Of a stretch of 64,000 nucleotides of DNA, positions 56,204 through 64,000 are shown piece by piece. The notes under the pieces are model-generated. The model made no database searches, was not told where the DNA came from, and saw only the letters and a program-made list of their open reading frames with translations. Made by a program: the position numbers and the translations under genes. The DNA lies in the NCBI GenBank assembly GCA_003427395.1, contig BFEA01000309.1, positions 795,981-859,980 on the forward strand. The letters run 5' to 3'. Each line of letters begins with the position of its first letter. The stretch's first letter is position 1. Source of the stretch: Chara braunii (taxonomy: Eukaryota; Streptophyta; Charophyceae; Charales; Characeae).

Positions 56204-57121
56204 TCATTCCACGATCTTGTCTGCCTTCTTCACATCAGGCCTCTGACCATTCTCATTACAGACAAAACCCAAAATGGTCGCCTCCTTCATACAATGCTTA
56301 GACTTCGGGCCACTTGCCATAAGGTTATATTCTTCCAACAAGCTCAGAACCTGATCAAGGTCTTGGACATGCTTCCAAACAAAACGTCTTATGCCGGGCA
56401 TCACTTCGTCTTCCTCCCTTTCTTTCGGGCATTTAACCGCCAAGTCATCGATGATGTGTGAACTGACCGTCTGTATGGCTCTAATCATGTGTCTTTGCAC
56501 CATTGCCACTGCATTCGTCCAGCCTTGAGGGGCTACATTCATATGAATTAGCCCTCTGGGCGTGTGCATCGCCATCACAGGTTTGTCTGGTGGGTATACA
56601 GGGAATTGGTCATACCCAGAGTAGAGGTCTATAAGCGAAATTATAGGTCTCCCCGCGCATGACTCTGACAGTGCGTCCACGTTTGGCAATCCTCCCGCAT
56701 CCCGCACTGTCACAGCATTCAGCCGCTGTAAATCCTGCACCCACCGTAGCGTCCCATTCGGCTTAATGAAGCAAAACCAGGGGGATGCGTATGACCCGCT
56801 GGAATAATCGGCAACATTCGTGCGCATCTTGCTATCCAGGTAGTCCACCACCATCTTCTCCTCGTCCGGGTTGGGATACCGCGCACCCCTAAGATTCCAC
56901 GACTCGTGTGGGACCGTGTGGATCCTGATCATTGGGAACTTGTCCACATCCAGCCTTTCGCGCTGATCGTCACTGAATGCATATGCGCGGTGCCTTTTCT
57001 TCATCAATCCCACCATCAGGGCTCTCTCTTGGGGCGAAAGGAAGTCAGGCTCTCCAATTATCAACTTCCCTTCGTTCTCATCGCTGATACGACACGGACT
57101 ACTGGCTGCCTGCTCCCGCAT
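56204..57121 (-). pseudogene. pol: Element B reverse transcriptase
   Basis: 305-codon open frame: NLRGARYPNPDEE, SPWFCFIKPNGTLRWVQDLQ, LIDLYSGYDQFPV, HTPRGLIHMNVAPQGW, the catalytic IIDDLAVK at about 56,455-56,437 (the preceding Tyr of the usual YIDD is not kept) and NLMASGPKSKHCMKEATILG. It stops at 56,204; the thumb region and link to RNase H follow in broken form to 56,045 (RSFLGTCGFWRSF-like in another frame). Closely similar to the RT of element A. Confidence 0.9.
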
Positions 57122-57162
57122 GAGCCGTATCAGCCCTCGTTCCCGCTCGTAACACTTTTAAT

Positions 57163-57992
57163 CTACCGTTTTTTACCGCCTTTGGGAGCCCTTATGAAGC
57201 CGTTCCCTAAAAAAGGCCGGCTTACTGTTCGTGCCTGTGCCATTGCCGGACCTCCTCTTCCGCTTGGAAGCCGATAAACCAGCTCCACCTCTCCCACCTG
57301 AGGGATCTCAAGAACCTGCTCCCTCAACGCCTTAATGGCTTCAGGGTCTGCCATGTCATACGCTGCCACCACTTCCATAGCCTTATTGACATCAGTAAGG
57401 CTTAGCGTCAACACCTCGGTCCCTCCTTCCTCCTCTGGCACCTCCCAGAGCCTCCTCTGCTCGTTCTCAGACTCTTCAAAGGTAAACGAGCCAAGGTTGA
57501 GTTTGTTCCTCCCACTCCCTGGCCCCGTGTTCCGGCAAGTAATGACCTCATAGTTCCCACAGGCCGGATCGCACAGGAGCAGGATCATCGTTCCATCGTG
57601 CTTATTAAAAATCAGTGTCTCCGTGCGGTACAGGGACGACCTCCCAGGAGGATGGAGTGGTCGACATCTGGCATGACGAAGACGCAGGTCCTCGCCCGTA
57701 CTTTCCCAATCTCTATAATCACATTCGATGTCGTACCACAAAAAGCCGCTTTGCAGTTGGCGCCACGCAGCATACCATGGTCCGAACGGTCAATCTCCAT
57801 CCCCAACATCATCGCTTCCCTTTCCCTGATGATGTTCATTTTTGCGCCCGTATCCACCATCCCGGTACACTTCTGGTTCTTTACCACCAAATCCACCTGG
57901 CCACACGCCACACACTTCCAGTCCATCCTCGTCCCTGCCTCAGTCCATTCTACCTCTCTTGGCAGGATCGTACTCAGGTGGACGTTGGGCAC
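57163..57992 (-). pseudogene. pol: Element B aspartic protease and following domain
   Basis: 57,992-57,612 reads NVHLSTILPREVEWTEAG, WKCVACGQVD and the active-site motif GMVDTGAKMNII (DTGA at about 57,857-57,846), then FVMPDVDHSILLGG. A frameshift near 57,640 leads into the frame running to 57,163: TLIFNKHDGTMILLLCD, ESENEQRRLWEVPEEE and LTDVNKAMEVVAAYDMADP. This arrangement is the one I associate with charophyte (Chara) gypsy polyproteins. Confidence 0.85.
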
Positions 57993-60380
57993 TAGCCTTC
58001 GCGAGAGCCGAACCCTTCAGTCCGTCGCGGAGCCGGGGCGCTGAAGCTAAAATGTCCTTTAAGTTCATCAGGTCATTATGACCTTCCAGCAGCCTATCTA
58101 CCATTCGCTTCACATCAAAACCCTCTTCCAGTCGGACTGCGTACTTCTTCTTCTTAGGTACGCTGTCAGGCAGGCTTGGCTCGGCTTCCTCTTGAGCCCC
58201 TCTCTCCTTGGCCCTTAGCTCCGTCCGCCGATCCTCCTCTTGTCGGAGCCTCTCATCCTCTTCGTCGTCATCCTCCTCATCCTCCTCCGAAACCTCCACC
58301 ACCTCCTTCCTGCGCCCCGACTCAGGCTCCTTTCGAGGGGGTGCCTGGCTGGGCTCTTGACTGGCCCCCCCGCCTTGTTCTGGCTCCTGGTCCGCGCCGA
58401 CTGTGGCACTCTTCCATGTGAGGTGGGGGGTCTATAGGTCATACCTGACCTAGGGTCTGCCCCCACGACCGCCACTCTTGGGTATCCCTGTTGCCCTGAT
58501 GAAGGTTCAGGCCCGGAGTCATATAGGAAGACTCCGGGGAGGTTGGCCTCCCGCTCCCGGGTCTCGTCACACAAAACCTGCAACTTTTGCTGGTACCTCC
58601 CCATTTTCCGCAGCAGATCCTCCATCTTCCCCAAGATGATTATGGCCGACTCCCTCTCGTCTTCCTAGCCCTCATCATCTGACTCAATGACTATCGGCTC
58701 CTCCTTTATAGTCCCTGCCTTCAGCCGCTGAGTTACCTCCTCACTTTCTCCCACAATCTCCTCGACCCTTACGGCCGGATCCTCTCTCTCGTGCCACATC
58801 CTGAATATGGCTGGGGTTGCTGGCCCTGCCGCCGCCCGCCTCTGGGCCTCCTGCCTAACTCCGCCGGGTGTCTTCGGGTCAATATACTTCCCTTATTTAT
58901 CATATATATCTCCATCCATGTTGGTGGAGATCAACCAGGAGAGCTCATCATCCCGTCGCCCTTGACAAAATCGTATAGTGTGGCCTTGGTAGCCACAATG
59001 CCAGCAGGTGGCATTCCACCAATCAAAGTGGGGCCTTCCATACCCTTGGCCCCGTTCCTGGCCGCCATGGCCACCTTGGTCCTGGCCTCCTTGGCCATTC
59101 CATCCACCTCCGCGACCCCCGCCATTTCTTCCTCGGCCTCGGCCACCGCCTCCCCGACCCCCTTGGCCTCGGCCTCCGTTGCCCTGTCCGCCTTGCCCGT
59201 GGTTCCCTCCTCCGGCCACGCTAGCCTGCGACGCCTGTTGCGAGGGTGGCGGTTGGGCCGCAAACTGACCCTGAGCCGCAGGATAACTTGGTGGGCCCGC
59301 CCCTGCCGGTGAGCCCGAATATGAGATCATCTGTCTAGCGTGGGCTTGGCTCCCTCCACACGAGGTGCAGTGGCTGCAACTGGGTCAGGGTGCTACCTGA
59401 CAATACGGCACCCAGTGCCCACAAGCTGGTGGCGGCCCCATTTGCGATGGCCCTGCTGACACAGACGCCGTTGTGGTGGCAGGTGGCGGCGCAACAATTG
59501 CTTGAGGGGCCTGCCCCTTTCCTGATCCTTGACCTCCCAACAACGAATTACGCTGCTTTCACTGGGCTTTAGTTAGGGCCTGAGGGCCCGTTTCCTCCCC
59601 ACCGTAGTCCTCGCGTCCGACCTCCTCATCCACTGCCCCTGATATCTGACCTTGGGCCACGGTCACCCCCCTTTTCTACACCTCCTCCTCATTATCATAG
59701 CCCAAGGCCGCTAGTACATCCGTAACGATCCTCTTTACCCCCGGGGTCCCAGATGCGGTGGCGTCCCTTTCCTTTCTCTTTCGCCTCTGTAGCCGCATCT
59801 GGTGCTGTTCCACCTGGTCCAAACTCCCCTCTTCCACTCCTTTATCAATAGTGGCCCAGGTGAGCTTCTCACTTCCCCCTCCGTGACTCGTCAGCTCCGA
59901 GGCCTCCGTGCCAGTAAGCAACCCCAAGAAGATGGCACATTGCGCCTCTTCAGAAATCCCGTGCACCTTCCTTGCCTTCTTCTTGAGCTCGTGCACGAAC
60001 GCCCCGATCGTGGAAAAATCATCCTTGTTCATGGCTTCCAAGTCAGCCATAGTCAGCAGACCGTCCCCTAGCCTGTACTTCCTTAACATCCCTTCCCTGA
60101 ACCTTGACCAGCTGCCATTGGCGGCGTCCACAACCTTGCTCACTTCCTGATGGTAGCTATGGAGGACGTATCTCATAATCCGCTGAAATCTTACCTCGTC
60201 TGCCAGTCCCACCAGCGCGTGGTCAACCAGGTCCAGCCAATCGGATACCCGCTCCCCTTTGAAGTGAAATGTATCAACCTTCGGGACATTCCTCGGCGCC
60301 CTCTCACACTTGTCCATGGCCTCGATAAGATCGTCGAGCGTCAGGGTCTTTCTCGGGACGGCGCCCCCACCTCCTGACAT
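57940..60380 (-). pseudogene. gag: Element B gag and linker, broken
   Basis: ATG at 60,380 (MSGGGGAVPRK). The capsid part reads VDTFHFKGERVSDWLDLVDH, then FREGMLRKYRLGDG and KARKVHGISEEAQCAIFLGL. A basic segment, a Gly/Gln/Arg-rich (RGG-like) tract and the knuckle CWHCGYQGHTIRFC near 58,995-58,954 (CX2CX4HX4C) follow. One frame continues to 58,215 through in-frame stops (59,676, about 59,573, about 59,399, 58,893, about 58,668), with a coiled-coil-like KMEDLLRKMGRYQQKLQ. A shift near 58,300 leads into KKKKYAVRLEEGFDVKRMVD and LKDILASAPRLRDGLK, ending at 57,940. Gag would form the particle and bind RNA. An acceptor-like TTCTCTTAACAG lies just upstream of the ATG. Confidence 0.85.
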
Positions 60381-60419
60381 CTTAGCTGACTGCCTCCCGC
60401 TCAACTTTCCTGTTAAGAG

Positions 60420-60737
60420 AAGAAACGGAACGCTTCACTCAGCGCCTCGACCTGACATACTTCTAACAGACCCCCTACATTATTTTGACTTTCCCTTAAT
60501 CGGACAGATACCACCACTATCCCTAACTCTTACCTAGCACGAGGCTCCTTATACCGTCTCTCAAGTCGCATGTTCGCTTCAATTACCAATCAGATCCATT
60601 AGTAATCAAGTCTTACATACAAATGGCCAGACAAGGCACCACACCACTCATTTACCGCTTATCCAAAGCATGCCTGGTTTTCTCTCTTTCGCATACCCGG
60701 ATGTCGTTCCACCAGGGACAATGGTAGGCTTCCATTA
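60420..60737 (-). other. Element B leader between primer site and gag
   Basis: About 320 bp without a recognised gene; unlike element A there is no pre-gag coding region here. Confidence 0.5.
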
Positions 60738-60755
60738 TCCCCGGCAACGGCACCA
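60738..60755 (-). promoter_or_regulatory. Primer-binding site of element B (tRNA-Asp type)
   Basis: The minus strand reads TGGTGCCGTTGCCGGGGA two bases after the LTR end (…CTCGACA). One base differs from the common plant gypsy site TGGCGCCGTTGCCGGGGA. Confidence 0.85.
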
Positions 60756-60757
60756 CC

Positions 60758-63700
60758 TGTCGAGCGCATCGGTCCGGCACCGCACGAGGCAGCGCGGGAC
60801 CCTCCCGACCGCGTCACGCAGGAGTTGGTTTAAATCCTTCGTCACAATATACATGGAGCTTCCGCAAGCCACTCCGACCGAGTGCGCCAGCCATACCTCT
60901 CGCGAGCCCCTTCGACAGGATAAGGCCTACACGAGGCACGACTTACCTCCACCTTACAGGAGCTATCACCTCCCTTCGGTGGACGTATCCCCGCCGAGTT
61001 ACCAGCCCACAGTACGAAAGCTGATCAGTTGCAATCGCAGAGGTGGACCAGCCGAGGGCGTTTCTCGTTCGTTGTAGCATAGGGGGTACGCGCGGTAATA
61101 CGCCTCTATCGGACCCGCACGCGAACCGACATCTTGGGGGGCTGAGGTCCCAAGCGCGACTCGTCGTCGGTCGACTAGGACGTATCCCACACACCACGCG
61201 CACACCACTTTACGAACACAGAAAATACAACACACACAAACAACGCGACAACACTCCTAGTCCCTCGGTAGCTATCCCATAACTTTCCGATGCGGAAATC
61301 GAATAGGCGTCGCGCGCGAGATTTAGTATAAAACCGCGCGGATGCAGGGCTAATCATATCGACTCGCAATGCAAGCGTACACAGGCAGTCGCAATGATGA
61401 CGTACTGTGTAGTACCCATACTCATGCGGTCCTCGTTAACCTCGAGGGTCGCATTCGACACTCAAGTGTCAGCTGACACGCGCTTTGAGGGTTAATCTCT
61501 TGACGCTGGACAACCGCCATGCGAGGTTGAAGACCACACACCCTCTTCTGCACTCTGTGCAGAGTGGGTGGTACACAGGTCCTTCCCTGTGGTGGCCGTC
61601 GTTTCTTACTGCCTTGGGGATGAGCCCTACTCCAGGCCTGGACAGAAGTCAAGGGGTTTGACTTTGACGGCTGCCACGGACTATAACGTCCAACCACGAT
61701 AGTTCTAAAAAGCAAAAACAAGCCAAGGGTCCCCCTATCAAAAAAAACTCATAACCTTGGGTACCCTTTTTGGTTGGTACCAGCGGCCTATAATAATCTC
61801 GAACATTCGTGCATACATGCGAGCCCCTCAGTCCCATAATTTTCAGACACTAGGACGACGAAACGTCGCGCGCAGGGGTTTGATATAAAGCCGCGCGACA
61901 GCAGGTCAGTCCTATACCAACCAACAATGCTAGTCATACGTGGTAATCGCGGCCCCGGCCTCACAATATTGAATGGCTGAAGGAATATATCGTGAGGGGT
62001 TACCCCTGACGATATTGAACGGCTGAAGGACATGCCGTTCAGCCCTCAAGACATTTCTGCCCTCGGGGTTGGGTGTCTCGACGGGCAGAGCAAATAGACT
62101 CTGCGCGAGGGGAGGTCCCTTCCCTGCAGAGTCTAGGGCTTGGGGTGTCATGGACAAGGACCTTGAATCCCGACCCAGGACCTACGTCCGACTAAGAACC
62201 TTCAAAGAAGCAACCAAATAAAAGGGAGGGTCTTCCTTATGCCCGTTAGTCTTAACCTCTGGATAAACTTTTAGTACGAGGCCTCTTGGGTCACGCGAAC
62301 ACTCATCATATATGCACCCACGTATACATATATAAGGGAGTAAGTATATGACAATCACTTCTCATAGTCTCAATGAACCTTCTTACAACCATATGTATAT
62401 ATGTGATCGCAGGGCAATCAAACCCCACTTCTGAGCCACAAAACATACCTGCAATCACATCAAAGAATCGAACGACAGTCCACGCACTTCACGGAGTCAA
62501 CCCCAACCATTCTCAACACTCATACCCCTCGCTTTAACCATGTAAACCCCGATCTCCTGTCCAACCAACCATAATTAAAAACTCAGCACCTTTGTCAAAT
62601 GGCCACTTAATAAAAGTCTGGGTGAAACCTTAACAAAACAACAAAGATCACCAGGGCTAAAGCCTTTTAGGTTGAGTGTGGGGAGTGGGTTGGAATTGAG
62701 TCATAAACCGACGAATCGACAACTGACCTGTTATGAGTGATAACAGCAGATGATCCTCGTAGGATCGAGCTGACTCTAGTCTAGATCCGGAATCATCTGA
62801 TCAAGAGGACCTGTAATACATGACAGACCAATCTTCAAGCTAAATTTATAAGTCCTTGGAAGATAATCACGATCTCACTCCAAAATCTGCCTTACTAGCT
62901 CAAATCTACCCTTGAGCAGTGCCCAAAGCAAAGGTAGATCTTGGCAGAGTCTTTCGTATACAGGGTGGATCGCCAGAATCGCCACCTGTCAAAATATAAC
63001 CTAGCTCCTTTAAACTAAGAAAATATTTCGGCAACACTTCCCGTAGGAAAAGTGTTTTTTCATAATTTATATCAGCCCGAATATGAAACCAAAGATAGTC
63101 TTTGACTTTCCAAAGTTCAATTTTTGTCCAACTCCTCGAACTAGAAAAAAAATTGTCACTCCTTTTAGAAAAGGAGACTTTCCAGATTTTTACTAAGTCA
63201 TATATGAACTTTAGACAAGTTGAACTTTGAAAAGTTAAAAGTTGACTAACTCATTGGATTTGCAGAAATTTCGGCAGCGCTTCCCGTAGAGAAAGTAGCT
63301 TACTAAAATTTATACAAAGCCAAGTATAACAAAAAATCTAGAAAATGCGAGAATGGATCCAAGTAAAATAAACTTAACCCAACAAATGCAGGAATTGAGA
63401 CTAACTCCTATCGCTCTAGCACATGGCGAGCACCTAAGGATACTACCTGTCAAACTGAAATTCAGACCAAACAGTAGCATCACTCAGTCACATGCAGGCC
63501 AAACCACAAAGGTAGGTACTCTCGCCATCCCAAGGTCAATTTAACAGACAATAGTTCATAGTCTTTCAATGATTTACCCCTTTATACCCTGCTTACATAA
63601 GGCGTAAAGTCAGACCATCCAATCTTATGGAACATGCCTGACTCAGTCATCAAGTATACACGAACAGGTTGCACAACTACTTTTCTCTTCGTTTGGGCAT

Positions 63701-64000
63701 ATGACTAAGCCATTCATCTTAGAAACAATGCCTAATCGCCTTGAACTGTTTAATATCCAAGTTATATATATCTCTATGAACTTAGTGTTTAAAAGCTGAG
63801 CATAGGACTGAGCCATTCATCTTAGAAACAAAGCTCGGCCTGCCCAAAGTTACCTTCAATTATACTCTTAGTTATACTCTCTTCAAATTTATGGTAAGCT
63901 ATAGTCAGACCATCCAATCTTATGGAACCCTTGCCTGACTGGCCTGTTCTTAAATAAGATAGTAATAAAATATAGCCAAATCATAACCCTTTGGGTTCCA
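60758..64000 (-). mobile_element. Element B 5' LTR, runs off the window
   Basis: Matches 41,196-44,452 with substitutions and small indels. Internal marks are the TATAAA/CGCGCGG duplication (61,325 and 61,883), the ~125-bp modules and the first hairpins of the array (63,610-63,945). On the minus strand it is the promoter-bearing LTR, but its start is not in the window. Confidence 0.85.

Larger units (their letters stand above)
41196..64000 (-). mobile_element. Element B: Ty3/gypsy-type LTR retrotransposon, runs off the right edge
   Basis: LTR copies at 41,196 onward and at 60,758 to the window end flank a minus-strand gag-pol. Reading on the minus strand: LTR, primer site, gag, protease, RT, RNase H, integrase, a second gag-like ORF, a long region without a gene, LTR. 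It interrupts the 3' LTR of element A. All genes have stops or frameshifts. The end of the right-hand LTR and the flanking duplication lie outside the window. Confidence 0.75.

Overview
The window is repeat-dominated nuclear DNA of a plant-lineage eukaryote. The gypsy gag-pol wording, a plant-type L1 LINE, a Penelope-like reverse transcriptase and tRNA-Asp-type primer sites fit a charophyte alga such as Chara; that taxonomic call is inference. No intact host gene was recognised, and almost every coding region is a broken transposable-element gene.

Left part (1-16.3 kb): a Penelope-like RT pseudogene on the minus strand (1-1277) is preceded by an inverted duplication of its own 5' end and by tandem ~123-bp repeats with hammerhead-like motifs. 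Next come non-coding DNA with a diverged repeat pair, a microsatellite- and minisatellite-rich tract (about 3-8.75 kb), and a decayed plant-type LINE (ORF1, endonuclease and RT, about 9.4-13.8 kb). A fragment of a family-B LTR (14.85-16.3 kb) follows.

Element A (16.3-41.2 kb, plus strand) looks like a giant Ty3/gypsy element. It has a ~6.9-kb 5' LTR, a primer-binding site at 23,198, a pre-gag coding region built from tandem ~140-residue repeats of an unrecognised domain, decayed gag, protease, RT, RNase H and integrase, a repeat-rich 3' region with an antisense ORF, and a 3' LTR cut off at 41,195.

Element B (41.2 kb to beyond 64 kb, minus strand) is a second gypsy element apparently inserted into A's 3' LTR. 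Its 5' LTR is at the right edge, with the primer-binding site at 60,755-60,738. Decayed gag-pol runs leftwards. After integrase comes a long second gag-like ORF with a duplicated N-terminal domain, a coiled coil and a zinc knuckle, then about 5 kb without a recognisable gene and the 3' LTR. Its RNase H is interrupted by an insertion carrying a piece of plastid-type 16S rRNA.

Most unusual signals: an array of about eleven hairpins in the B LTR with variable but complementary stems around two conserved loops; the pre-gag repeat domain of A; the second gag-like ORF of B; and hammerhead-like motifs beside the Penelope-like element. Two assembly warnings: a 945-bp block repeated exactly 19,451 bp apart with identical N positions, and a perfect 76-bp duplication around a single N.
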